The notes below the pieces were generated by a model. It saw only the letters and a program-made list of their open reading frames with translations, was not told the origin of the DNA and ran no database searches. Both the position numbers and the translations under genes were made by a program. 64,000 nucleotides of DNA, from contig CAKZPV010000049.1 in NCBI GenBank assembly GCA_937139405.1, positions 124,001 to 188,000 on the forward strand, given 5' to 3'. This DNA comes from an uncultured Nitrospirota bacterium (GTDB lineage Bacteria; Nitrospirota; Nitrospiria; Nitrospirales; UBA8639). Below are positions 26,873 to 34,737 of this stretch, one piece after another (position 1 is the first letter of the stretch; each line of letters starts with the position of its first letter).

Positions 26873-27556
26873 TTAATTGATTGTGAGCCATACCGAATAA
26901 AAGTTCTGGCAAATAACAATAAAAAGGCAGACAAACCCCCACAAGTATAGGCAAGCGATAAGCCCACGCCATATTGGTCTTATTAGTCCACAGACCATGC
27001 TTATTACATGAAAGATATCCCCAAGCGCCTCTCTTTTGAGAACCGAAAAGTATTCAATATTTGTTTGTACAGTTTTCTTCCCAGTGGGTAGTTCCCTCGT
27101 ATCATCATCGCGTCGCGATTCCTTTAGCGCAAGCAACACAACTGAACCCAGATCAGAATCCTTTCCTTGCTGTTCAAAATCTGCTAATACTGAATTGGCA
27201 TATTCCTTCAAAAGTTGAACACCGTTTCCAGCATCATAGTAGGCAATAAATGATGGATATTTCTTAATAATTTCAGGACAGAGCAGCGAGTATAAAAAAG
27301 TTGCAACTGCAAATGCTGTTGATGAGTAATAAAAGAGATACCAAGAAAAAGGAAGAGACAAATGTATCTCGCGTCTTTCCCCCAATAACTCTATCATCAA
27401 TGGACTATCCATTTGGGTAAGTAACTTTGCAACAATGGGGACAGCAACAAACCAAAAATATGAGCTTCGAAGGATACGACTCTCGCCAAGTGCCCTAAGG
27501 TTATTCCAGCTAATCAAGTCATTTATTTTAGGACACATGATGGCCTTTTCACTCAA
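26873..27556 (-). CDS. Hypothetical membrane protein, 227 aa
   Basis: No family recognised. Hydrophobic stretches lie near residues 30-45 (SSYFWFVAVPIVAKLL), 68-90 (LPFSWYLFYYSSTAFAVATFLYSLL) and at the C-terminus (GLIACLYLWGFVCLFIVICQNF). The soluble middle (FIAYYDAGNGVQLLKEYANSV ... LALKESRRDDDTREL) is probably cytoplasmic. The gene is AT-rich compared with its neighbours and stands alone between a spacer and a repeat-bearing gap, which is suggestive of acquired accessory DNA. Upstream ribosome-binding site is weak; an ATG at residue 7 is possible. Confidence 0.6.
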   Translation of the reverse strand: MSEKAIMCPKINDLISWNNLRALGESRILRSSYFWFVAVPIVAKLLTQMDSPLMIELLGERREIHLSLPFSWYLFYYSSTAFAVATFLYSLLCPEIIKKYPSFIAYYDAGNGVQLLKEYANSVLADFEQQGKDSDLGSVVLLALKESRRDDDTRELPTGKKTVQTNIEYFSVLKREALGDIFHVISMVCGLIRPIWRGLIACLYLWGFVCLFIVICQNFYSVWLTIN

Positions 27557-27871
27557 TGAGTGATTAGAGATTCGCAGGTGAAATGAGGATCCGTTTTATT
27601 GGCCATTTAACACAATAGGCTATTCGGTTACATCTTGATAACTCTCTAGCTATCCACCTGAGGTCAAATCTCTTACTCATCAAACCCTTACAAAACTCCG
27701 CTACTTATTGGGTATGCCAAAAAATGTAACCATTCTCCTAAGCGAAGTGTTACATGTTCCCCATTTTTTGTCATCTCATTTGTTCATCAGCTTGATTAAC
27801 TCCTAGGTTCTTCTGCTAGAGCTTTAAGCACTTCACTCCTTCCTACGACCGACGCCTGCTGTCCGGTTCTT

Positions 27872-28010
27872 GGGATGAACGCTCTTATATATCTAGCGGG
27901 CCTTGTCTGAGCGCAGCGAGTTGGTCCGCCCTCCTCTCTTCGTTCATCCCTCTCAATGCAGCCGGACTGGGCGTCAATGGTTTTGTCCACTTTTGCCGAA
28001 ACAAAAGTGG
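27872..28010. repeat. Copy B of an interspersed repeat with nested palindromes
   Basis: It lies in the 570-bp spacer before glk, which holds no gene I can support. GGGATGAACG (27872-27881) is the exact inverse complement of CGTTCATCCC (27941-27950), and CCACTTTTG (27987-27995) of CAAAAGTGG (28002-28010) around a 6-base loop. The segment 27918-28010 aligns with 10002-10097. It is GC-richer than the flanking spacer, and short frames across it (for example 27796-27990 minus) are of the kind commonly mis-called as genes. Confidence 0.65.
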
Positions 28011-28126
28011 ATCGGCTGCCGGGCCGAAACCCGGCGCACTTCCCTTGCTTCGGTGAATTTGTCTGGGCTATGGTGGATTCAGTTTAAGCACTGATATTTC
28101 ACTAATTTATTAATATTGAGAAATTT

Positions 28127-29191
28127 ATGATTCTTGCTGGCGATATCGGCGGAACCAAAATCAATTTGGCTCTCTATGAATGGGACAAAGGCCGGGTCGA
28201 CCCCATTCGCGAAGATACAGTATGGACTGGGGATTACGAATCTCTCGAAGAAGTTCTGACAGAATTCCTGGAAGAATCGACCACCCCAGAGCCTGATTCG
28301 GAAGAACAGTCAGAAGAAGACGAAGACGCCTCCATATCACCATCCACTTCCTTAAGCCCTTTAACGGCTGCATGTTTCGGGGTACCAGGACCAGTGCTCA
28401 ATAATACCTGCCGCACCACTAACATTCCATGGACAATTGAAGGAGATAAGCTAGCAGATTTTTTACATATTCCTCACGTTCGATTACTCAATGATTTGGA
28501 AGCCACCGCCTATGGTATTCCACTTCTCGAGCCAGACGAAATTGAAGATCTGAATCCAAACGCCCCATCCCCCCCACCTGATGGCACCCGAGCGCTACTT
28601 GCAGCAGGAACAGGCTTGGGAGAATCACTGATTGTGTGGACAGGCAAAGACTATCAAATTTGTCCATCCGAAGGTGGCCATGCTGACTTTGCCCCCAACA
28701 ATGATTTGGAAATTGAATTACTTCGATATTTGCGCACTAATTATATCCATGTCAGTTATGAACGCGTCCTTTCTGGGCCCGGCTTGCATTTGATTTATCA
28801 ATTCCTGCGTGATACTCAGAAAAACGAACCGACCTGGTTCTCCGAAAAACTTCCCACTGGTGACCCTGCCACATTGATTGCGCAAGCTGGGCTGGAGGGG
28901 AAACCCGATATTTGTAAAAACGCGCTTCAACTGTTTGTGTCAATATACGGTGCCGAGGCTGGCAATATGGCGCTTAAAACCTTAGCCATGGGAGGCGTAT
29001 ATATTGGCGGGGGCATCGCTCCCAAAATTCTACCTGCGCTCCAGGACGGCACATTCATGAAATCGTTTTTAGCCAAAGGGCGCTATAAACGTTTACTCGG
29101 GAAAATCCCTGTCCGCGTCATTTTAAACCCTCACACGGCGCTACTGGGTGCCGCCTCAGTTGCCGCCGGCATGACAACCTCACGAGATTGA
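28127..29191 (+). CDS. glk: Glucokinase
   Basis: Hexokinase-type (ASKHA fold) enzyme making glucose 6-phosphate from ATP. ATG 28127 gives AGDIGGTKINLALYE, the phosphate-1 motif. FGVPGPV and LLNDLEATAYGIP carry the catalytic Asp, AAGTGLGESLI is the phosphate-2 region, and EGGHADFAPN, MGGVYIGGGIAPK and LGAASVAAG complete the family pattern. The 354 residues exceed the common length by an acidic low-complexity insertion at about 49-79 (EESTTPEPDSEEQSEEDEDA). It is followed 3 bp later by rpiA, indicating one transcript. Confidence 0.93.
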   Translation: MILAGDIGGTKINLALYEWDKGRVDPIREDTVWTGDYESLEEVLTEFLEESTTPEPDSEEQSEEDEDASISPSTSLSPLTAACFGVPGPVLNNTCRTTNIPWTIEGDKLADFLHIPHVRLLNDLEATAYGIPLLEPDEIEDLNPNAPSPPPDGTRALLAAGTGLGESLIVWTGKDYQICPSEGGHADFAPNNDLEIELLRYLRTNYIHVSYERVLSGPGLHLIYQFLRDTQKNEPTWFSEKLPTGDPATLIAQAGLEGKPDICKNALQLFVSIYGAEAGNMALKTLAMGGVYIGGGIAPKILPALQDGTFMKSFLAKGRYKRLLGKIPVRVILNPHTALLGAASVAAGMTTSRD

Positions 29192-29194
29192 TCT

Positions 29195-29899
29195 GTGTCA
29201 GTACCGACTCCCTCTCTCACACCCGATCAACAGAAAGCTCAAGCTGCCCGCAACGCGGTTGAGTATATTCAGGACGGACAAATTCTTGGACTAGGCACAG
29301 GCTCAACTGTTCATCATTTCTTGACTGCTTTGGGACAACGTGTCCAAGACGGGCTTCGCGTCCGAGGAGTACCAACCTCTCAAGCCACGGCAACCTATGC
29401 CACGCAGCTTGGCATTCCATTATTAGATAGCAACGAACCCTGGGACATCGATGTCGCTATCGATGGAGCAGACCAAGTGGACCCAAAACTCAATCTGATT
29501 AAAGGTGGAGGTGGGGCGTTGCTTCGAGAGAAAATTGTCGCTCGAGCAGCCCGCAAATTTATTGTGATTGTGGATGAGGCCAAGCAACGGCCTTATCTAG
29601 GCTTGCCGTTTCCGTTACCGGTAGAAATTCTCTCCTTCGGCTGGCGAACCACTCAACGGCATCTCGAAAAGATGGGATGGCTAGCACCTCGACGAGAACA
29701 GGCAGGACAACCCTTTGTGACCGACAACGGCCATTATATTGTTGATGTCCATATTCCAGACATCGTCGATCCTGCTGCTCTGGAAATCACCCTACTGCAG
29801 CTGCCAGGGGTGGTTGAATGCGGCTTGTTTGTTCAAATGGCTTCCCTTGTGATCACCGCAAGCAATGAGGGAATCCGCCTAAGTCAATCCTCTAAGTAG
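29195..29899 (+). CDS. rpiA: Ribose-5-phosphate isomerase A
   Basis: Interconverts ribose 5-phosphate and ribulose 5-phosphate. The GTG start at 29195 lies 3 bp after the glk stop. Motifs are GLGTGSTVHHFL (phosphate binding), DVAIDGADQVDPKLNLIKGGG with the catalytic acid residues, LLREKIVA, and KFIVIVDEAKQ. The 234 residues match the family. The pairing with glucokinase suggests a small operon for sugar-phosphate supply; the acceptable start is limited because no ATG occurs close to the N-terminus. Confidence 0.95.
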   Translation: MSVPTPSLTPDQQKAQAARNAVEYIQDGQILGLGTGSTVHHFLTALGQRVQDGLRVRGVPTSQATATYATQLGIPLLDSNEPWDIDVAIDGADQVDPKLNLIKGGGGALLREKIVARAARKFIVIVDEAKQRPYLGLPFPLPVEILSFGWRTTQRHLEKMGWLAPRREQAGQPFVTDNGHYIVDVHIPDIVDPAALEITLLQLPGVVECGLFVQMASLVITASNEGIRLSQSSK

Positions 29900-30053
29900 C
29901 AGATCTACCCCTAATTTCTCGTTTTTAGACACTATATTCCACGCACAGGGAAGAGGATGATAAGATATCATCTAGCAGCACTTATTTTTAAAAGGTCCCT
30001 ACCTTGGGACATCCATCGCAATAACCGATATTGACACTTTAAAGGAGTGGCCC

Positions 30054-31601
30054 ATGAGGGATTTGGTATTATTAGGAAAGCGGGAAGGGAAAGGGCCAAG
30101 GGCATGGATCAGTATGGTGATCCTCTTTGGTTTGCTCGGATTCACACAAATCCAATGCTCTGAAGCGCCCTCTCAAACCTCATCCGCGACAACATCGTCT
30201 GTAATTCTTGAAACAGCCAGACCTCAACCAGCGATAGCTCTCGCTTCCGATGCCCCTCCCGTCGTGAAGGTCTCCACCCCGCTCCTCGCATCGAATGAGA
30301 CATTTACCAAAGTGGCCAAAGACGCCATGGCGTCTGTGGTCAATATCTCCGCCACCAAACGCACTGCACAAGCTCAAGAAAATCCATTTTCTGACGATCC
30401 TTTTTTTCGCCGATTCTTCGGAGAAGAATTTGAACGCCGGTTCAAGCAACCACGGCAACAACCAGAGCAAGGACTAGGTTCAGGTGTCATCGTCTCAGAT
30501 GATGGCTATATCGTGACCAATAATCATGTCGTAGAACAGGCTGATGAACTCATGGTGCTGTTAGGGGACAAACGAAAACTTCCGGCCAAACTCATCGGCA
30601 CCGACCCCAAAACTGATTTAGCCGTGATCAAGATTGAGGCCAATGGATTACCAATACTACCTTGGGGCAATTCCATCAGCCTCCAAGTTGGTGAGTTGGT
30701 CTTGGCAGTCGGCAACCCCTTTGGATTAAACCAAACTGTCACGATGGGCATCATCAGCGCCGTGGGTCGGGCCAATGTTGGAATCGTCGACTACGAAAAT
30801 TTCATTCAAACCGATGCAGCTATTAACCCTGGCAATTCAGGTGGGGCCTTGGTCAATTTGCAAGGACAACTCATCGGTATTAATACGGCGATCTTTTCGC
30901 GGACTGGCGGGTATATGGGGATTGGCTTTGCCATCCCCAGTCAGATGGTCAAGCACGTCATGAAAAGTCTCATCGGCCATGGAAAGGTCATTCGAGGCTG
31001 GTTAGGTGTTTCCATACAAGAATTAACGGAAGACCTAGCCAAACAGTTTGACGCCCCCGATACCAAAGGAGCACTGGTGGGCAACGTCTTCAGTACCAGT
31101 CCTGCCGGACTTGCAGGCCTCCAACGCGGAGATATCATAAAAACCTATAATAAGGCTCAGGTCAAGAATCCGACTCATCTCCGAACCCTAGTTGCGGATA
31201 CGGCGCCTAGCACAGCTGTACCCTTAAAGGTCTGGCGAGATGGCAAGGAAGTCAGCCTTTCAGTCTCAATCGGAGAAATTCCGAAAGATGTCGCATCCTT
31301 GGCTAAAACCACACCCGATTCCATACAGGGCGATCATGCATTGACTGGCCTGTCTGTTGAACCTGTGAAATCCGGGCAAACAATAGAGGGATATGGCGTA
31401 GTCGTGACACAAGTCACGCCCAATTCCCCGGCAGAACGGGCTGGCATTCGTCCTGGCGATATTCTCGTTGAAATTAACCGTAAGGAAATTCGTTCGGTGG
31501 AAGGATTTGAACAATTGGCGCGAAGCCTTGAAGCAAAAACCTCTGTGCTTGCTCTTATACAACGCGGCAAAGGGACAATCTTCCTCACAATCAAACCCTA
31601 A
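30054..31601 (+). CDS. HtrA/DegP-type periplasmic serine protease
   Basis: Do-family protease/chaperone of the envelope. AAAGGAGTGGCCC precedes ATG 30054. After an N-terminal hydrophobic segment (WISMVILFGLLGF), which may be a signal peptide or anchor, comes the trypsin-like domain with the triad His158 (NNHVV), Asp188 (KTDLAVI) and Ser262 (GNSGGAL). Two PDZ domains follow, the first near GWLGVSIQELTEDLA ... GLQRGDIIKTYN, the second with GVVVTQVTPNSPAERAGIRPGDILVEINRK. The 515 residues are usual. A cysteine at residue 35 could be a lipobox but is not canonical. It degrades or refolds misfolded envelope proteins. Confidence 0.95.
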   Translation: MRDLVLLGKREGKGPRAWISMVILFGLLGFTQIQCSEAPSQTSSATTSSVILETARPQPAIALASDAPPVVKVSTPLLASNETFTKVAKDAMASVVNISATKRTAQAQENPFSDDPFFRRFFGEEFERRFKQPRQQPEQGLGSGVIVSDDGYIVTNNHVVEQADELMVLLGDKRKLPAKLIGTDPKTDLAVIKIEANGLPILPWGNSISLQVGELVLAVGNPFGLNQTVTMGIISAVGRANVGIVDYENFIQTDAAINPGNSGGALVNLQGQLIGINTAIFSRTGGYMGIGFAIPSQMVKHVMKSLIGHGKVIRGWLGVSIQELTEDLAKQFDAPDTKGALVGNVFSTSPAGLAGLQRGDIIKTYNKAQVKNPTHLRTLVADTAPSTAVPLKVWRDGKEVSLSVSIGEIPKDVASLAKTTPDSIQGDHALTGLSVEPVKSGQTIEGYGVVVTQVTPNSPAERAGIRPGDILVEINRKEIRSVEGFEQLARSLEAKTSVLALIQRGKGTIFLTIKP

Positions 31602-31651
31602 TGCCTTCAATTGGCTGAAAATGAGATCCGTTTGAGGTAAGGATTTTGAGT

Positions 31652-32080
31652 ATGAAGAATACTTCATGGCCAAACAAGCCAGTCTTCACCCTCATGAAAT
31701 TGCTCATGGTGTGCATATTCAGTGGGTGCAGTCTTTTTCTTTTAGTATCAGGAAACCTACCTCCACTCGGAGCCTCGTCCTCCTATGATATTCACATCGA
31801 GCCTCAGCCCCCATTTTTTTCTCCTAACCAACTCACTATTGCGCCGGGAACTCCCCTCACATGGAAGAACCGTACTCAAGAGCCCCATACCATCGTTTCA
31901 GATGATTGTCGTTTCGGTAATAATTGTTCCTTTGACTCCGGCTTCTTAGCACCAAATGCCCGCTTTGCTCTTCCTTCTCTCAAGCCGGGCCGCTATCCTT
32001 ACCACTGCAGCATCCACCCCTTCATGCGAGGCAGCCTGACTATTCACTCAACACAACCATTCTCTTCTTCAGACATTTAA
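31652..32080 (+). CDS. Cupredoxin (plastocyanin-like) envelope protein
   Basis: A short secreted protein with one cupredoxin domain. The first ligand His is in EPHTIVSDD, and the second set is in YPYHCSIHPFMRG (Cys, His, Met), so type 1 copper binding is expected. An N-terminal hydrophobic segment (LLMVCIFSGCSLFLLVSG) acts as signal or anchor; FSGC is a poor lipobox candidate. The extra cysteines in DDCRFGNNCSF may form a disulfide. ATG 31652 follows AAGGA; a TTG at 31646 is an alternative. A role in electron transfer or copper handling is plausible but not shown. Confidence 0.85.
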   Translation: MKNTSWPNKPVFTLMKLLMVCIFSGCSLFLLVSGNLPPLGASSSYDIHIEPQPPFFSPNQLTIAPGTPLTWKNRTQEPHTIVSDDCRFGNNCSFDSGFLAPNARFALPSLKPGRYPYHCSIHPFMRGSLTIHSTQPFSSSDI

Positions 32081-32225
32081 AAAAATCGACCTTGATTTCC
32101 TTATTTCTCTCCCAAAGACAAAAATTGCTCCATCTTTTTCATCATACATTGCACGAAATAAGGAGCGAATGGTACATTCTGCAGACAAAATACCCAATGA
32201 TTATCAATAGCCATTGTTATTATTG

Positions 32226-32231
32226 TATATT
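32226..32231 (+). promoter_or_regulatory. Possible -10 box for tRNA-Glu
   Basis: TATATT lies 9 bases before the first base of tRNA-Glu, within an AT-rich stretch. A matching -35 (TTATCA near 32201) is weakly conserved and the spacing is slightly long, so this is a modest call. Confidence 0.35.
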
Positions 32232-32240
32232 CAAATGACT

Positions 32241-32318
32241 GGTCCCATCGTCTAGGCTGGTCTAGGACGGCACCCTCTCAAGGTGCAGACACGGGTTCAA
32301 ATCCCGTTGGGATCACCA
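32241..32318 (+). tRNA. tRNA-Glu (anticodon CTC)
   Basis: Cloverleaf with acceptor stem GGTCCCA/TGGGATC (one G-T pair), a long D arm (TCTAGGCTGGTCTAGGA), anticodon arm GCACC-CTCTCAA-GGTGC giving CTC, T arm ACGGG-TTCAAAT-CCCGT, and encoded CCA. CTC reads the GAG glutamate codon; a TTC isoacceptor must lie elsewhere in the genome. Confidence 0.96.
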
Positions 32319-32431
32319 CTATTGCAATTTTCTAAAATATCCTTCCCCTCTCGCCTTTAATGACCTCTCGTCTACCACTTCACTTTGCTGATTATCCATG
32401 AAGAATCACATAGAGGATTGAAAATCGACTA

Positions 32432-33529
32432 ATGACCGAACGAATATTTCATGATGGTGAAAGTGACGGACTCGAAGCTCTGGAGGCCCTCGACCCTGAA
32501 ACAATTGATTCTTTTTCTGCTCTGTTAGGAGCCATGAAAAAAACAGCCTTCGGCGGTCGTCGTTTGGGCGAAGGATTTGAAATTCTCTCCAAAATGATTC
32601 AGGACCCTGACTGCGCCGTCATTATGACGCTTTCGGGTGCCATGACCATCGCCAAAATGGGGAAAATCATTTGCAGTATGCTTGATCGCGGCATGGTGCA
32701 AGCGGTCGTCTCAACTGGTGCGTTGATTGCCCATGGCCTCACCGAAGCTGTCGGTAAAACACATTATAAATACGACCCCTCAATGACCGATCCAGAACTG
32801 TTTGAAAAGGGCTACAACCGGGTCTATGACACGTTGGAGATGGAGCTCAATCTTAATCATGTCGAACAAGTGGTAGGCGAAACACTCAAACGTCTCACCC
32901 CTGAGACACCGCTGTCATCAGAAATTCTGACACGAGAATTGGGCAAAACGTTGCACGACCATTATCCAGGGGCCGGCATTCTCAAAAGCGCCTACGAACA
33001 GTCCGTGCCGGTGTATATTCCTGCATTCACTGATTCAGAATTAGGATTGGATGTCTCGATTTGGGGAATGAATCGTGGGAATTCCGATCAGGCCCCACCA
33101 ACGACCGAAGGTAAATCGGACAAGAAAATTTGGAATGAATTACGACAATCTTGCCCAACGTTCAATCCATTTTTGGACTTAAACAGTTACACAGAAAAGC
33201 TTCTCTCGGCCAAACGGCTTGGGATTTTCACGATTGGCGGCGGCGTGCCTCGAAACTGGTCACAACAGATACCCCCCTATATCGAAATCCTCAACCTCCG
33301 TATGGGCACACAACTTACACCACCTCGTTTTCAGTATGGAGTCAGAATTTGTCCTGAACCTGATTATTGGGGAGGGTTAAGTGGCTGCACCTATGAAGAA
33401 GGCGTGTCCTGGGGGAAATTCGTACCCAAAAAAGACGGTGGCCAATTCGCAGAAGTCCTAAGCGACGCCACAGTCGTTTGGCCATTATTGATGATGGGGC
33501 TCTTGGAGCAGATAAAGAAGAAGAATTAG
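32432..33529 (+). CDS. Deoxyhypusine synthase-like enzyme
   Basis: A 365-residue NAD-dependent enzyme of the DHS family. The segments MTLSGAMTIAKMGKI, VSTGALIAHGLTEAVGKTHY and IGGGVPRNWSQQ are typical. SWGKF places the catalytic lysine at residue 329, the same number as in human DHS. In archaea and eukaryotes DHS transfers the aminobutyl group of spermidine to eIF5A; bacteria lack that target, and several bacterial homologues make homospermidine or act on other polyamines. Here it lies 3 kb from a pyruvoyl arginine decarboxylase, so a polyamine role is likely. Confidence 0.9.
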   Translation: MTERIFHDGESDGLEALEALDPETIDSFSALLGAMKKTAFGGRRLGEGFEILSKMIQDPDCAVIMTLSGAMTIAKMGKIICSMLDRGMVQAVVSTGALIAHGLTEAVGKTHYKYDPSMTDPELFEKGYNRVYDTLEMELNLNHVEQVVGETLKRLTPETPLSSEILTRELGKTLHDHYPGAGILKSAYEQSVPVYIPAFTDSELGLDVSIWGMNRGNSDQAPPTTEGKSDKKIWNELRQSCPTFNPFLDLNSYTEKLLSAKRLGIFTIGGGVPRNWSQQIPPYIEILNLRMGTQLTPPRFQYGVRICPEPDYWGGLSGCTYEEGVSWGKFVPKKDGGQFAEVLSDATVVWPLLMMGLLEQIKKKN

Positions 33530-33622
33530 TAAGGTTCCCAGTCTGGAATCTATCCCGCTTCCTACTCTTCCCTCGACAAGCTCAAGCCAAGATGAGACAA
33601 TCGATAACGAAACGGAAAGCAC

Positions 33623-34300
33623 ATGGACACCCATAACACTAAAATCACAATTCGCCTATTGCTGAATGTTTGCCTTGGGCTGATCTTGTTCGTCACCCCA
33701 GTCCATTCCAAGGCACCGGAATTTTTGATCCAAGCAGACGATGTGGTACGAGGCGACCCCAATGCACCCGTCACCATGTTGGAATATTCGGATTTCACGT
33801 GCCATTTTTGTAAAAAGTTTTTCCATGATACCTTCCCGAAACTCTTATCCGAATATATAGAAACGGGAAAGGTCCGATTTGTGTATCGAGATTATCCGCG
33901 AGGCTTGGGGAGTCCACTACGAGCAGCTGATGCAGCCCGATGCGCAGGAGAGCAAAATGCCTATTGGCCCATGCATGATCGTCTTTTTAATAGCGATGGC
34001 CAATTTAGTCCTGACAATTTAAACAAATTTGCTACAGAGCTACAATTAAAACAAGGCCAATTTTCCAAATGTCTTGATGAACATAAATATTTTCCTGATA
34101 TCGAAAAAGACCTGAAAGATGCAGGCTCATTAGGTATCCGTGGGACTCCAGCCTTTGTTCTGTTCCCCACTAAAGTACCCGATGATCCTAATCTCATCTT
34201 AATCCCCGGTGCGTTCCCTTATGAAACATTCAAGGAAGAAATAGAGAAGCTCTTAAATCTTCAATCCACCGCAGATTCTCAATCCCCCTCGTCATCTTAA
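33623..34300 (+). CDS. DsbA-family thioredoxin-fold protein
   Basis: A 225-residue secreted protein. A signal peptide (LLLNVCLGLILFVTPVHS) precedes APEFLIQADDVVRGDPNAPVTMLEYSDFTCHFCKKF, in which the active site is CHFC. The later VRFVYRDYPRGLGSP, AARCAGEQNAYWPMHDRLF and GIRGTPAFVLFP (cis-Pro) identify the DsbA/BdbD branch, which oxidises or shuffles disulfides in the envelope. It ends in a Ser/Pro tail. A hairpin follows the stop by 43 bases. Its partner redox enzyme is not in the window unless the MauE-like protein serves. Confidence 0.9.
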   Translation: MDTHNTKITIRLLLNVCLGLILFVTPVHSKAPEFLIQADDVVRGDPNAPVTMLEYSDFTCHFCKKFFHDTFPKLLSEYIETGKVRFVYRDYPRGLGSPLRAADAARCAGEQNAYWPMHDRLFNSDGQFSPDNLNKFATELQLKQGQFSKCLDEHKYFPDIEKDLKDAGSLGIRGTPAFVLFPTKVPDDPNLILIPGAFPYETFKEEIEKLLNLQSTADSQSPSSS

Positions 34301-34343
34301 GCTCACAGGAATTGGGTTTCAGGCTAACGCCACTCAAAAGATG

Positions 34344-34373
34344 CCCTGATTGATCTTCTTCCGTAAATCAGGG
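34344..34373 (+). terminator. Hairpin between the DsbA-like and zinc-ribbon genes
   Basis: CCCTGATT (34344-34351) and AATCAGGG (34366-34373) are exact inverse complements around a 14-base loop. No T-run follows, so this is a weak candidate terminator. Confidence 0.35.
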
Positions 34374-34435
34374 TACATTGGCTCCATGGAACATGTTTTT
34401 TGTTATTCCCTTACTCAACACAGTAGGATATGTTC

Positions 34436-34702
34436 ATGAATCAATCATTGTCGTTTTGGCCAGTTGAATGTTCAGAAGGTGAACCCGATTTGTTTGTCTG
34501 TTTAGACTGTCTGGATGAAGTCTTTCGAGCAAAACTTCCGGTTGAAGGCTGTCCAGGGTGCGGCGCCATTGGCGCCTTTGAACCTTTCGAATTGACAGCG
34601 ATCAAGGATTGGGGCACTGAATCGCTCATCCAAAAAGCTGAACAAGCACCTTCAGCTTCTCACCCAGCTCAAGACGCCAGTTCAGATCAACCAGTCAGTT
34701 AA
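34436..34702 (+). CDS. Small zinc-ribbon protein
   Basis: An 88-residue protein with CLDC and CPGC pairs about 17 residues apart, forming a single zinc ribbon, then a polar Ala/Ser/Gln tail. Function unknown; such proteins are often regulators or metal chaperones. ATG 34436 is preferred over ATG 34430 because AGGA lies 7 bases before it. It sits 35 bp before the aldehyde dehydrogenase on the same strand, so cotranscription is possible. Confidence 0.65.
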   Translation: MNQSLSFWPVECSEGEPDLFVCLDCLDEVFRAKLPVEGCPGCGAIGAFEPFELTAIKDWGTESLIQKAEQAPSASHPAQDASSDQPVS

Positions 34703-34737
34703 GACCAACGAAACGCATCACGATAATTTTCCTACCC

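Noticed and set aside
27796-27990. 64-codon minus-strand frame in the glk spacer
   Set aside because: It lies in the palindromic repeat, a known source of false ORF calls.
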